Origin: Streptomyces pseudovenezuelae
Lineage (GTDB): Bacteria > Actinomycetota > Actinomycetes > Streptomycetales > Streptomycetaceae
Assembly: GCF_001513955.1 (NCBI RefSeq)
Contig: NZ_KQ948152.1
Coordinates: 248,001-312,000 of the forward strand
Length of the DNA: 64,000 nt
Reading direction: 5' to 3'
Numbering within the stretch: the stretch's first letter is position 1; each line of letters begins with the position of its first letter. A program made the translations under genes and the position numbers. A model generated the notes under the pieces. The model was given only the letters and a program-made list of their open reading frames with translations. It had not been told where the DNA came from and searched no databases. Of the stretch, positions 1-8,750 are shown piece by piece.

Positions 1-199
1 TGTCGAAGGGCTCGGGGTAGGTCGCGCCCCCGGCCGGGAAAAGGATCTTGACGTAGTGGTCGGTGCAGGTGTCCGCCGCGAACTCGGCGAGTCCGTCGCC
101 GCCGAGCACCACGCGCTGCATGTGCGGGGTGAGGCGTTCGGTGCGCACCACCTGGGCGGAGTGGGGCTTCCGCGGCTTGCGTCCCGGTCCTTCTGCCAT
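1..199 (-). CDS. Siderophore-interacting protein, N-terminal fragment
   Basis: Only the first 66 codons lie in the window; the gene continues past its left edge. Translation begins MAEGPGRKPRKPHSAQVVRT and includes the sequences RLTPHMQRVVLGGDGL and DHYVKILFP, which match the start of the FAD-binding domain of siderophore-interacting proteins (ViuB/SIP family). These are cytoplasmic NAD(P)H-dependent flavoenzymes that reduce ferric siderophores to release iron. The ATG is chosen because the family fold begins right after it. An iron box lies about 25 bp upstream, which fits iron-repressed expression. Confidence 0.8.
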   Translation of the reverse strand, partial: MAEGPGRKPRKPHSAQVVRTERLTPHMQRVVLGGDGLAEFAADTCTDHYVKILFPAGGATYPEPFD

Positions 200-220
200 G
201 GCGGCCTCCCAGTTCCCTAC

Positions 221-241
221 GCTTAGGCTTACCTAAGTTAG
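221..241 (-). promoter_or_regulatory. Iron box (DmdR/IdeR-type operator)
   Basis: The inverted repeat TTAGGCTTACCTAA (223-236), followed by GTTAGC, closely resembles the DmdR1/IdeR iron box of actinobacteria, whose core is TTAGGTTAGGCTAACCTAA. It sits just upstream of the siderophore-interacting protein gene and would overlap its promoter, giving repression when Fe(II) is sufficient. Inferred from sequence only. Confidence 0.75.
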
Positions 242-292
242 CATCAGCCTCCCTGGCGACGGCACGCCACTCGTGGAAAGCGAGGGCAATAT

Positions 293-1225
293 TTACGCGC
301 CGAGCGTCGTCACCAGTCGTTGCAATGATCCACCAAGCCCCCACCGCTCTGCCAGCTTCTCCAGGGCTGCGGGATCGCGCGGCGTGCGCGGGAGCGCGGT
401 CTCCACCTGAGGCAGCGGAACATCACCGGCCACCCGCACGACCTTCGGCGCCACGGCCACGTACGGCCGCGACTCGTCCAGCCGCTTGCGCTGCGACGGT
501 GTGAGCTTCGCCTTCGGGTCGTCGACCGCCGCCATGATCCCGGCCAGGTCGCCGAACTCGGTGAGCAGCTTGGCCGCCGTCTTCTCGCCGATGCCGGGCA
601 CGCCCGGCAGGCCGTCGCTCGGGTCGCCGCGCAGCAGTGCCAGATCCACGTACCCGCGGCCGTCGACGCCGTACTTCTCGCGCAGCCACGCCTCGTCGGT
701 CAGCTGGAGCGTGCCGACGCCCTTGAGGGGATACAGGACCCGCACCTCGCGCTCGTCGTCGACCAGCTGGTACAGGTCGCGGTCGCCGGTGACGATGTCG
801 ACCGGACCGGTCGCCCGCGCGGTGAACGTGCCGATCACGTCGTCCGCCTCGTATCCGGCCACCCCCACGCGCGCGATGCCGAGCGCGTCCAGGACGGCCT
901 CGATGACCGGCACCTGCGGCGACAGGGTGTCCGGCACCTCCTCCTCGTCCGGTCCGCCCTCGCGCTCCTCGGCGACGCGGTGCGCCTTGTAGGAGGGGAT
1001 GAGGTCGACCCGCCACTGGGGGCGCCAGTCGGCGTCCATGCACGCCACCAACAGGTCCGGATGGTGGTCCTTGACCAGGCGGTCGATGAATTCGAGCAGG
1101 CCGCGCACGGCGTTCACCGGCGTGCCGTCGGGTGCCTTCACGGACTCCGGCACCCCGAAGTAGGCACGGAAGTAGAGCGAGGCGGTGTCGAGGAGCATCA
1201 GTCGTCCGGTCACGTCTCGCATCAT
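293..1225 (-). CDS. 5'-3' exonuclease / flap-nuclease family protein
   Basis: A 310-residue stand-alone homologue of the 5' nuclease domain of DNA polymerase I. The N-terminus LMLLDTASLYFRAYFG and the acidic motifs MDADW and AGYEADDVIGT, followed by VTGDRDLYQLV, supply the metal-binding aspartates. GLPGVPGIGEKTAAKLL is the helix-hairpin-helix DNA-binding motif. It should cleave 5' flaps or ends in replication and repair. I start at the first of two adjacent ATGs (1225 and 1222). The frame stays open 30 codons upstream to 1315, but that stretch is arginine-rich and not family-like. No clear Shine-Dalgarno sequence precedes either ATG. Confidence 0.85.
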   Translation of the reverse strand: MMRDVTGRLMLLDTASLYFRAYFGVPESVKAPDGTPVNAVRGLLEFIDRLVKDHHPDLLVACMDADWRPQWRVDLIPSYKAHRVAEEREGGPDEEEVPDTLSPQVPVIEAVLDALGIARVGVAGYEADDVIGTFTARATGPVDIVTGDRDLYQLVDDEREVRVLYPLKGVGTLQLTDEAWLREKYGVDGRGYVDLALLRGDPSDGLPGVPGIGEKTAAKLLTEFGDLAGIMAAVDDPKAKLTPSQRKRLDESRPYVAVAPKVVRVAGDVPLPQVETALPRTPRDPAALEKLAERWGLGGSLQRLVTTLGA

Positions 1226-1279
1226 GCCGTACGGCACCGACACCGGCCGTCGTCGCGCGATCCGTTCGGCGGTGTGAGC

Positions 1280-1296
1280 GTCCTGTGAACCAGGAC
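1280..1296. promoter_or_regulatory. Short inverted repeat upstream of the osmolyte importer
   Basis: GTCCTG-TGAAC-CAGGAC is a perfect 6-bp-arm inverted repeat in the 190-bp gap between the divergent exonuclease and transporter genes. Its position suits an operator for the transporter, but no regulator can be named from the sequence. Confidence 0.35.
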
Positions 1297-1416
1297 ACCT
1301 GTGTGTTTGGCCCAAAGGCTTATGGGCAGGCGCGGCCTCGGAGCGAGGCAGGTTGCACCTTCAACTGTTCGCGGCCCTTCGTCTCCCACCCAGTGGTCAA
1401 GAGGCAAGAGGTACGC

Positions 1417-2478
1417 GTGTCATCACGGCTTGAGGCAGAGCAGCTGTACAAGGTCTTCGGCAGACGGCCGGACGAGGCGGTCGACAGGCTCCGCGAGGGC
1501 GCGGACCGGGAGGGACTGCGCGCCGAGGGCACCACCGCCGCGGTGATCGACGCCTCCTTCACCGTGGACCCGGGCCAGATCTTCGTCGTCATGGGCCTGT
1601 CCGGCTCCGGCAAGTCCACGCTGCTGCGCATGCTCAACGGCCTCCTGGAGCCGACCGCGGGCCATGTCCGCTTCGACGGCCAGGACCTCACCGCGCTCAG
1701 CGACCGCGAGCTGCGCGCCGTACGCGCCCAGAAGATCAGCATGGTCTTCCAGCACTTCGCGCTCTTCCCGCACCGCAGTGTCCTGGAGAACGCCGCCTAC
1801 GGCCTCGCCGTCCAGGGCGTCCCCAAGGCCGAGCGCGTCGAGCGGGCGACCGAGGCCCTGGAGCTGTGCGGCCTCAAGGGCTGGGAGAAGTCCTGGCCCG
1901 ACGAGCTGTCCGGCGGCATGCAGCAGCGGGTGGGCCTGGCCCGCGCCCTCGCCACCGACGCCGACCTGCTCCTCATGGACGAGTCCTTCAGCGCGCTCGA
2001 CCCGCTGATCCGCCGGGACATGCAGGACCAGCTCCTCCAACTGCAGAAGACCCTGAAGAAGACCATCGTCTTCATCACCCACGACCTCAACGAGGCCATG
2101 CGGCTCGGCGACCGGATCGCCGTGATGCGCGACGGCCGGATCGTCCAGATCGGCAGCGCGGAGGACATCCTCGTGCGGCCCGCCGACGACTACGTCGCCT
2201 CCTTCACCAAGGACGTCGACCGCTCCCGGGTCCTGACCGCGTCCGCCGTGATGGACACGGACGTGAGCGGCGCCACGGCCGACTGCGGCTGCGCGGACGA
2301 CTGCGAGACCGCGACGCCCGACACGCCCTTCACCGAGCTGTGCGCTATGAGTGCCCGCTCGGGTCACCCGGTGGCCGTCCTCGACGCGAAGCACCGGCTC
2401 GTCGGTGTGGTCGCGCAGGAGCGCCTGATCGGCTTCCTCGGCGACGCCGAGTCCGCCCAGGAGGCCGCTCATGCCTAG
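1417..2478 (+). CDS. Glycine betaine/proline ABC transporter, ATP-binding protein
   Basis: A 353-residue ProV/OpuAA-type ATPase. Walker A is GLSGSGKST, the Q-loop lies in VFQHFALFP, the signature is LSGGMQQRVG, and Walker B is LLLMDESFSALD with the switch His in FITHDL. A C-terminal CBS-like region (FTELCAMSARSGHPVAVLDAKHRLVGVV) is typical of osmoregulated members, where it senses ionic strength. I chose the GTG at 1417 because AAGAGG precedes it and the protein aligns with the family from there; the longer open frame from 1132 has no homology. The stop overlaps the next start by 8 bp, so the two genes are translationally coupled. Confidence 0.93.
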   Translation: MSSRLEAEQLYKVFGRRPDEAVDRLREGADREGLRAEGTTAAVIDASFTVDPGQIFVVMGLSGSGKSTLLRMLNGLLEPTAGHVRFDGQDLTALSDRELRAVRAQKISMVFQHFALFPHRSVLENAAYGLAVQGVPKAERVERATEALELCGLKGWEKSWPDELSGGMQQRVGLARALATDADLLLMDESFSALDPLIRRDMQDQLLQLQKTLKKTIVFITHDLNEAMRLGDRIAVMRDGRIVQIGSAEDILVRPADDYVASFTKDVDRSRVLTASAVMDTDVSGATADCGCADDCETATPDTPFTELCAMSARSGHPVAVLDAKHRLVGVVAQERLIGFLGDAESAQEAAHA

Positions 2479-5086
2479 GATCCCGCTCGGCGACTGGGTC
2501 AACGACACCGTCGACTGGCTGCTCGACCACGTGTCCTGGCTCTTCGACTTCCTCAAGACCGTCTTCACCGGCACCTACGACGGCATCGACGCCGTCCTCC
2601 AGGCGCCCCAGCCCCTGCTGCTCGCGGGCATCTTCGCCGTGATCGCGTTCTGGCTGCGCGGCACCCTGGCCGGTGTCCTCACCTTCGCGGGATTCGCCTT
2701 CATCGACTCCCTCGAACTGTGGGAGGACGCGATGACGACGCTCTCCCTGGTCCTCGTCGCCACGATCATCGCTCTGGTGATAGCCGTCCCCGTGGGCATC
2801 TGGGCGGCCCGCTCGCACCGGGTCAGCGGCCTCGTCCGCCCCGTCCTGGACTTCATGCAGACGCTGCCCGCGATGATCTACCTCATCCCGGCGATCCTGT
2901 TCTTCGGCACCGGAGCCTCCGCGGGCATCGTCGCCACCCTGATCTTCGCGCTGGCTCCTGGTGTCCGCATGACCGAGCTCGGCATCCGCCAGGTCGACAA
3001 GGAGCTCGTCGAGGCCGCCGAGGCGTTCGGCACCACCCCTCGCGACACCCTCCTGCGGGTCCAGCTTCCCCTGGCGCTGCCCACGGTGATGGCCGGCGTC
3101 AACCAGGTGATCATGCTCGGCCTGTCCATGGCCGCGATCGCCGGCATGGTCGGCACCGGCGGCCTCGGCGGTGACGTCAACGAGGCCATCGGCCAGCTCA
3201 ACGTGGGTCTCGGTTCCGAGGCCGGGGTCGCCATCGTGATCCTCGCGATCTACCTGGACCGCATGACCAGCGCACTCGGCACCCAGGTCTCCCCGCTGGG
3301 CCGCCGCGCCGCCGCCAAGGCCCGCGCGTCCCAGGGCGGCCTGAAGATCTGGTCCTACCGTCCCCGCCCCCAGTTCGCCGTGATCGGCGTCGTCGTCCTC
3401 GCCCTCGTCGCGGGCGGCATGGGGATCTTCGGGAATTCCTCGGGCGAGGCCACGGCCGTCTCCGGCGGCAAGGACGTAGGCCAGGGCAAGAAGATCAGCA
3501 TCGGTTACGTCCCCTGGGACGACGGGGTCGCCTCCACCTTCCTGTGGAAGGAGATCCTGGAGGAACGCGGCTACCAGGTGGACGCCAAGCAGTTCGACGC
3601 GGGCCCCCTCTACACCTCCCTCGCCTCCGGCAACGCCGACTTCATGACCGGCGCCTGGCTGCCCACGACCCACGAGCAGTACTGGAAGAAGTACGGCAAG
3701 CAGCTCGACGACCTCGGCGCCTGGTACGACAAGACGTCTCTCGAACTGAGCGTTCCCTCGTACATGAAGGACGTCGACTCGCTGGCCGACCTCAAAGGCA
3801 AGGCCTCGCGGTTCGGCGGGAACATCACCGGCATCGAGTCCAGCGCCGGAGAGATGGCCCTGCTCAAGAGCAAGGTCCTGAAGGCGTACGGCCTCGACAA
3901 GGAGTACAAGGTCGTCGACAGCTCCACGCCCGCCATGCTGGCCGAGCTCAAGCGGGCGTACGCCCAGAAGGACCCGATCGTCGTCACGCTCTGGTCGCCG
4001 CACTGGGCGTACAACGACTACGGCCTGAAGAAGCTCAAGGACCCCAAGGGCGCCTGGGGCTCGGGCGACGGCATCCACACGGTGGCCCGCAAGGGCTTCG
4101 CCGGCGAGAACCCGGTCGTCGGGCAGTGGCTGAAGGACTTCAAGCTGGACGAGAAGCAGCTCACCAGCCTGGAGGCCGAGATCAACAAGGCCGGCAAGGG
4201 CAAGCAGCAGGACGCCGTGCGCACCTGGCTGAAGCAGCACCCCGGACTGGTCGACAAGATGGCCCCCGTCAAGGACAGCGGCACTCCGGCCGAGGCGAAG
4301 CAGCCGGTCGACGTGGCCTGGTTCCCCTGGGACGAGGACATCGCCGTCACCTATCTCTGGAAGAACGTGCTCGAAAAGCGCGGCTACCGGCTGAACCTCA
4401 AGCAGATGGACGTCGGCCCGGTCTACACCGGCCTCGCCTCCGGAGACCTGGACCTCAACTTCGACGCCTGGCTGCCGTACGCCCAGAAGAACTACTGGGA
4501 CCAGAGCAAGGACAGCCTCGCCGACCTCGGCACCTGGTACGAACCGACCTCGCTGGAGGTCGCCGTGCCCTCGTACGTCAAGGGTGTGAAGTCCTACGAG
4601 GACCTCAAGGGCAAGGCCTCCCTGTTCGACGGGAAGATCATCGGCATCGAACCGGGCACCGGCGAGATGAACCTCCTCAAGAACAAGGTCCTGCCGGGCT
4701 ACGGCCTCGACAAGGAGTACGAGGTCGTCGACGGTTCCACGCCCGCGATGCTGGCCGAGCTCAAGCGGGCGTACGCCAGGAAGCAGCCCGTCGCCGTCGT
4801 GCTGTGGTCGCCGCACTGGGCCTACAGCCAGTACGACCTGACCAAGCTGAAGGACGACAAGAAGTTCTTCGGTGAGGGCAACACGATCCGCACCATCGCC
4901 AACGAGAAGTTCCCCGGGGAGTATCCCCAGCTCACCAAGTGGATCAAGGGATTCCATATGAGTGAGGACGAGCTCGGTACCCTGGAGAGCGAGATCAACA
5001 AGTACGGCCAGGGTCACGAGGAGCAGGCGGTCACCGCCTGGCTGAAGGAGCACCCGGAGATGGTCGGGCGGATGACACCGTCATAA
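2471..5086 (+). CDS. Glycine betaine/proline ABC transporter, permease fused to two substrate-binding domains
   Basis: 871 residues combining three functions. Residues 1-280 are a ProW/OpuAB-type permease with several membrane segments and the EAA loop near 181-210 (EAAEAFGTTPRDTLL). A further transmembrane helix at about 302-320 tethers two consecutive OpuAC binding domains, roughly 341-600 and 613-868. Both keep the aromatic ligand-box signatures: VPWDD, GAWLPTTH and LWSPHWAY in the first; FPWDED, DAWLPY and LWSPHWAY in the second. Family knowledge says these Trp residues cage quaternary ammonium compounds such as glycine betaine. With the upstream ATPase this is a complete importer. Single-domain OpuABC fusions are well known; two tandem domains are less usual. 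Confidence 0.92.
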   Translation: MPRIPLGDWVNDTVDWLLDHVSWLFDFLKTVFTGTYDGIDAVLQAPQPLLLAGIFAVIAFWLRGTLAGVLTFAGFAFIDSLELWEDAMTTLSLVLVATIIALVIAVPVGIWAARSHRVSGLVRPVLDFMQTLPAMIYLIPAILFFGTGASAGIVATLIFALAPGVRMTELGIRQVDKELVEAAEAFGTTPRDTLLRVQLPLALPTVMAGVNQVIMLGLSMAAIAGMVGTGGLGGDVNEAIGQLNVGLGSEAGVAIVILAIYLDRMTSALGTQVSPLGRRAAAKARASQGGLKIWSYRPRPQFAVIGVVVLALVAGGMGIFGNSSGEATAVSGGKDVGQGKKISIGYVPWDDGVASTFLWKEILEERGYQVDAKQFDAGPLYTSLASGNADFMTGAWLPTTHEQYWKKYGKQLDDLGAWYDKTSLELSVPSYMKDVDSLADLKGKASRFGGNITGIESSAGEMALLKSKVLKAYGLDKEYKVVDSSTPAMLAELKRAYAQKDPIVVTLWSPHWAYNDYGLKKLKDPKGAWGSGDGIHTVARKGFAGENPVVGQWLKDFKLDEKQLTSLEAEINKAGKGKQQDAVRTWLKQHPGLVDKMAPVKDSGTPAEAKQPVDVAWFPWDEDIAVTYLWKNVLEKRGYRLNLKQMDVGPVYTGLASGDLDLNFDAWLPYAQKNYWDQSKDSLADLGTWYEPTSLEVAVPSYVKGVKSYEDLKGKASLFDGKIIGIEPGTGEMNLLKNKVLPGYGLDKEYEVVDGSTPAMLAELKRAYARKQPVAVVLWSPHWAYSQYDLTKLKDDKKFFGEGNTIRTIANEKFPGEYPQLTKWIKGFHMSEDELGTLESEINKYGQGHEEQAVTAWLKEHPEMVGRMTPS

Positions 5087-5200
5087 CCGCTCCGCGAGCA
5101 CGGTAAGGATCCGGCCAACCACATAGAGCTATGCCATCGCCCGAACTCCGATGCCGACAAGGGGACTTGGGCGGCTCGCGCCGGACGGGTGACCGAAACC

Positions 5201-5228
5201 CGGCCCCCTGGCACTCTCCAGGGGGCCG
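5201..5228 (+). terminator. Terminator hairpin after the osmolyte importer
   Basis: Perfect 11-bp stem (CGGCCCCCTGG / CCAGGGGGCCG) with a 6-nt loop CACTCT, 115 nt downstream of the transporter stop. No U-tract follows, as is common for Streptomyces terminators. Confidence 0.8.
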
Positions 5229-5379
5229 TTCGGCTGGCGCGAAGTGTGAGGTACGGTCGCACGCCGTACGGCATCGATGTGACGGCCGCGTGAAACGGTT
5301 TGCCGAACATGCGTAGGGTGCAGACAACTCATCAGGGGACGGGTCACAGGACCGACGAGCGGAGGAGGGAGCCGGAGCC

Positions 5380-5949
5380 ATGGGCGACCACAAAGAACAG
5401 CCCCTTCGGGTCGGCGCGGCCGTGCGCCGCAGGCGCCGCGTGCTGGAACTCACCCTCGCCGTCGTCGCCGAGCGCAGCGGCCTCTCGGTCCCCTTCCTGA
5501 GCCAGATCGAGAACGAACGCGCCCGCCCCAGCCGCAGCTCCCTGGAGAAGGTCGCCGACGCCCTGCGCACCACCGCTGTGGAACTCCTCGCCGCCGCCGA
5601 CCCGGCGTGCAGTGTCGACGTCGTGCACGCCGAGGGCCCGGAGCCGGGCTGCGAGCCGCGGATGCGCTCCCTGGTGCGCGGCCACCACCAGATGCATGCC
5701 CAGGAGTTCACCGGTGACCATGACGCGGGCCGTGAATTCCAGTACCGCAACGACCAGTTGATGTACGTGGCCGACGGCGCGGTGGACGTCGAGGCCGAGG
5801 GGCGCGCCTACCGGCTGGGCCGCGGCGACACCCTGTACCTGACCGGCGGGGTGCGGCACCGCTGGCGGGCGACCGTGGCGGACACCCGCGTGGTCGTCGT
5901 CGCCGTGGCCGAACACATCGAGGCGGTCCAGGACCGGCCCCGGCAGTGA
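5380..5949 (+). CDS. XRE-family regulator with C-terminal cupin domain
   Basis: 189 residues. Residues about 8-65 form an HTH_3/XRE DNA-binding domain (VGAAVRRRRR ... LSVPFLSQIENERARPS). Residues about 110-180 form a cupin sensor domain (EFQYRNDQLMYVADGAVDVE ... YRLGRGDTLYLTGGVRHRW), which in this family binds a small effector. Such proteins usually repress nearby catabolic or transport genes. The ATG follows a strong GGAGGAGGGAG. The stop overlaps the next GTG by 4 bp, so the downstream metal-receptor-like protein is made from the same transcript and is probably functionally linked. Confidence 0.88.
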   Translation: MGDHKEQPLRVGAAVRRRRRVLELTLAVVAERSGLSVPFLSQIENERARPSRSSLEKVADALRTTAVELLAAADPACSVDVVHAEGPEPGCEPRMRSLVRGHHQMHAQEFTGDHDAGREFQYRNDQLMYVADGAVDVEAEGRAYRLGRGDTLYLTGGVRHRWRATVADTRVVVVAVAEHIEAVQDRPRQ

Positions 5950-6662
5950 GGGTCGTCTCCCTGGTCCCCTCGCTGACCGAGGCGATCGCCCGCTCGGCAC
6001 CCGGCGCCCTGGTCGGCGCCACCGACTGGTGCACCCACCCCGCGGACCTGGACGTCGAGCGGATCGGCGGCACCAAGAACCCCGGCCTCGACCGGATCGT
6101 CGCCCTCGCCCCCGACCTGGTGATCGCCAACGAGGAGGAGAACCGCCCGCCGGATCTGGAAGCCCTGCGCGAGGCGGGCCTTCAGGTCCTGGTCACCGAG
6201 GTCCGGGACGTCCCGCAGGCCTTCCGTGAGCTGGCCCGGGTCGTCGAGGCGTGCGGTGTCCTCCGGCCGCGCTGGCTGGACGAGGCCGAGGAGGCGTGGG
6301 CGGCGCTCGCACCCCCGTCGCGCCGTACGACGGCGGTCGTGCCGATCTGGCGGCGCCCCTGGATGGTGCTGGGCCGGGACACCTTCGCGGGTGATGTCCT
6401 GTCCCGCCTGGGCGTGGACCACCTGTACGTCACCCACGAGGACCGTTATCCGCGCATCCCGCTGGAGGAGCTGCGGGCGGCTGCCCCGGACCTGGTCGTC
6501 CTCCCGGACGAGCCGTACCGCTTCACCCCCGACGACGGCCCGGAGGCTTTCCCCGGTCTGCCCTGCGCGCTCGTCAGCGGACGGTACCTGACGTGGTACG
6601 GGCCGTCACTGGCCGAAGCGCCACGGGCACTGGGCGAGGCCCTGCGAGCAGCGCTCCGCTGA
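5946..6662 (+). CDS. BtuF-like helical-backbone metal receptor (cobalamin-binding family), no signal peptide
   Basis: 238 residues beginning VRVVSLVPSLTEAI, the hallmark start of the periplasmic binding fold of cobalamin/siderophore receptors (BtuF, TroA-like). It continues with VGATDWCTHP, IGGTKNPGLDRIVALAPDLVIANEEEN and a typical C-terminal lobe. Unlike transport receptors it has no signal peptide or lipobox, so it is predicted to be cytoplasmic. Its GTG overlaps the stop of the XRE-cupin gene, which suggests a sensing or handling role rather than import. No ABC permease is adjacent. The 3' end overlaps the convergent transporter gene by 89 bp. Confidence 0.78.
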   Translation: MRVVSLVPSLTEAIARSAPGALVGATDWCTHPADLDVERIGGTKNPGLDRIVALAPDLVIANEEENRPPDLEALREAGLQVLVTEVRDVPQAFRELARVVEACGVLRPRWLDEAEEAWAALAPPSRRTTAVVPIWRRPWMVLGRDTFAGDVLSRLGVDHLYVTHEDRYPRIPLEELRAAAPDLVVLPDEPYRFTPDDGPEAFPGLPCALVSGRYLTWYGPSLAEAPRALGEALRAALR

Positions 6663-7698
6663 CGAGCCCGCGCGCGGTCTGCACGGCGGCCGTGGCCCAG
6701 GCGGCGACGAGCACGGCGTACAGCCCGGTGGCGAGCCCGTCGTAGACCACGAGCCCGGTGTGCCGGGCCAGCGCCTCGGCGCCCGTGACACAGGTGCCGA
6801 CGGGGAAGGTGAACGCCCACCAGGTCATCGAGAACCGCATCCCGTGCCGACGGGCCCGGACCGTGTGCGCGGTGGCGAGCCCCAGCCACAGCAGCGCGAA
6901 CCCCATGACGGGAACCCCGTACAGGACCGCGAGGACGCCGAAGCCCTCACTGTAGGGCGCCGGTACGACACCAGGGGCCACGTCCGCGAACTTGCCGACC
7001 GCGGTGGTGGACTGGCCGAGCGGGCCGAGCACCAGGAAGAGGGTTGGGGTGAGGGCGAGGGGGAGCGGTCCGCCGGTGACGATCCGGGCGAAGACCAGCG
7101 GCAGCATGACCAGGGTCGCGAGGAGGCTGAGCCCGAACAGCGCGAAGCAGCCGAGGAGCAGGGTCTCGCGCGGCTGACCTGCGGGGAGATACGGCACGAG
7201 GAGCGGCCCGAGGGCGGCGGACACCATGGGCGCGACGAGGGGGAGCAGCCACACGGGTGTGGCCTGCCGCGGCTCGGCCCGCTGCCGTACGGCCATGAGG
7301 TACGGCACGGCGACGGCGGCCGCGAGTCCCACGGCCGTGCCGGCGGTGAACAGCACGGCGTCGACAGCGACCGCGGCCGTCGTCCCGATCCAGTCCCGGC
7401 CGACGGTGAGGGCACCGCCGCCCACGGCCAGCAGGGCCATGGCGAGGCAGCCGTAGAAGGGGGCCGCGCCGGGGTCCAGGAGGTGGGCGCGGGCCTGGTC
7501 GGCGTGGTGGCGCCAGTGCAGGGCGCGGGCAGCGAGGAGGACGAGCAGCAGGGCCAGGGACAGCAGCCACACGGCGGCGCAGATCGTGCGCAGGCCGGGG
7601 AGGTGCACGGGGAGCGCGACGCCGGCGGTGGCGACGATCGCGGTGCCCATGACGCAGGCGTACCAGTTGGGCCCGAGGTGACGGACGGCGGTGACCAT
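6574..7698 (-). CDS. TDT-family transporter (TehA/SLAC1 fold)
   Basis: About 374 residues with ten predicted membrane helices (for example VMGTAIVATAGVALPV, GCFALFGLSLLATLVMLPLVF, WWAFTFPVGTCVTGAEAL). The start HLGPNWYACVMGTAIVATA and the WWAFTFPVGT segment are typical of tellurite-resistance/dicarboxylate (TDT) transporters, which include TehA, Mae1 and the SLAC1 anion channels. Substrate cannot be assigned; sulfite or anion export is plausible. I start at the ATG at 7698 because the fold begins there; the frame remains open far upstream only as a shadow of the LysR gene. It is divergent from that LysR gene, its likely regulator. Confidence 0.83.
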   Translation of the reverse strand: MVTAVRHLGPNWYACVMGTAIVATAGVALPVHLPGLRTICAAVWLLSLALLLVLLAARALHWRHHADQARAHLLDPGAAPFYGCLAMALLAVGGGALTVGRDWIGTTAAVAVDAVLFTAGTAVGLAAAVAVPYLMAVRQRAEPRQATPVWLLPLVAPMVSAALGPLLVPYLPAGQPRETLLLGCFALFGLSLLATLVMLPLVFARIVTGGPLPLALTPTLFLVLGPLGQSTTAVGKFADVAPGVVPAPYSEGFGVLAVLYGVPVMGFALLWLGLATAHTVRARRHGMRFSMTWWAFTFPVGTCVTGAEALARHTGLVVYDGLATGLYAVLVAAWATAAVQTARGLVSGALLAGPRPVPVALRPVTARTTSGTVR

Positions 7699-7746
7699 GT
7701 CTCCACGGTGCCGTTCGGGAAGAGCCGCTACCAGGGAGTATGGCTC

Positions 7747-7758
7747 TATGAGGGCATA
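7747..7758. promoter_or_regulatory. TATG-N4-CATA inverted repeat in divergent promoter region
   Basis: TATGAGGGCATA lies in the 70-bp gap between the TDT transporter and the divergent LysR gene, 11 bp before the LysR start. Partly symmetric A/T-rich sites in such gaps are the usual LysR autoregulatory sites. The site is short, so this is suggestive only. Confidence 0.35.
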
Positions 7759-7768
7759 AGCTGTCTTT

Positions 7769-8695
7769 ATGAGCGGTGTGGAGGAGCGGGAGACGGCGGT
7801 GGGCGGGGGACTGTCCCACCGGGTGCCGGATCTGGGCGGGCTGGAACTGCTGCTGGCCGTGGCCCGGCTGGGGAGCCTGGGCGGGGCGGCGCGGGAGCTG
7901 GGCATCACCCAGCCGGCGGCGAGCAGCCGGATCCGCTCCATGGAGCGGCAGTTGGGGGTGGCCCTGGTCGACCGCTCACCCCGCGGCTCCCGGCTCACGG
8001 ACGCCGGGGCGCTGGTCACGGACTGGGCGCGGCGGATCGTGGAGGCGGCCGAGGCCTTCGACGCCGGGGCGCAGGCGCTGCGGGTCCGCCGGGACTCCCG
8101 GCTGCGGGTGGTGGCGAGCATGACGATCGCGGAGTACCTGCTGCCGGGCTGGCTCCTGGCCCTGCGCGCGGGGCGTCCGGACACGGCGGTGTCGCTGCAC
8201 GCGGGGAACTCGGCGACGGTCGCGGAGCGGCTGCTGTCGGACGAGGCGGACCTGGGTTTCGTGGAGGGCCTGACGGTCCCCTCGGGCCTGGACTCGGTGG
8301 TGATAGCCCACGACCACCTGATCGTGGTGACGGCCCCGGGCCATGTCTGGGCCCGCCGCCGACGCCCCCTGGAAGCCGCCGAGCTGGCCGCGACGCCGCT
8401 GATCCTCCGGGAGAAGGGCTCGGGCACCCGCCAGGTCCTGGACGCGGCTCTGGGCGGCCTGGCCCGCCCCCTGATCGAGCTCTCGTCCACCACGGCGGTG
8501 AAGGCGGCGGCGGTCAGCGGGGCGGGCCCGGCGGTCCTGAGCGAACTGGCCGTGGGCGAGGAACTCGCGCTGCGCCGGCTGGTGCGGGTGCCGGTGGCCG
8601 GGGTGTCACTGGCCCGGGACCTGCGTGCGGTGTGGCCCACGGGCCACCGGCCGGTGGGCCCGGCACGGGACCTGTTGTCGCTGACCCGGGACTAG
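7769..8695 (+). CDS. LysR-family transcriptional regulator
   Basis: 308 residues. The N-terminal winged helix spans about 22-85 (LELLLAVARLGSLGGAARELGITQPAASSRIRSMERQLG), followed by a linker helix. A LysR substrate-binding domain spans about 110-300 (LRVVASMTIAEYLLPGWL ... PLILREKGSGTRQVLD), of the CysB/CbbR-like type that binds small anions or metabolites. It is divergent from the TDT transporter and probably controls it. The ATG at 7769 has no strong ribosome-binding site. Confidence 0.92.
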   Translation: MSGVEERETAVGGGLSHRVPDLGGLELLLAVARLGSLGGAARELGITQPAASSRIRSMERQLGVALVDRSPRGSRLTDAGALVTDWARRIVEAAEAFDAGAQALRVRRDSRLRVVASMTIAEYLLPGWLLALRAGRPDTAVSLHAGNSATVAERLLSDEADLGFVEGLTVPSGLDSVVIAHDHLIVVTAPGHVWARRRRPLEAAELAATPLILREKGSGTRQVLDAALGGLARPLIELSSTTAVKAAAVSGAGPAVLSELAVGEELALRRLVRVPVAGVSLARDLRAVWPTGHRPVGPARDLLSLTRD

Positions 8696-8750
8696 GTGTT
8701 TCCCGTCCCGGGCGAAAACCCTTGGCCAGGCGGCACGGCGGACCCGCACC

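Noticed and set aside
423..1298. 291-codon arginine-rich frame antisense-strand overlapping the exonuclease gene
   Set aside because: Out-of-frame reading of the exonuclease on the same strand, low-complexity Arg/Gly/Ala.
2345..5053. 902-codon open frame antisense to the osmolyte permease
   Set aside because: Composition is an Asp/Glu/Val/Leu/Gly shadow of GC-rich codons, with no family motif; the sense strand gene is unambiguous.
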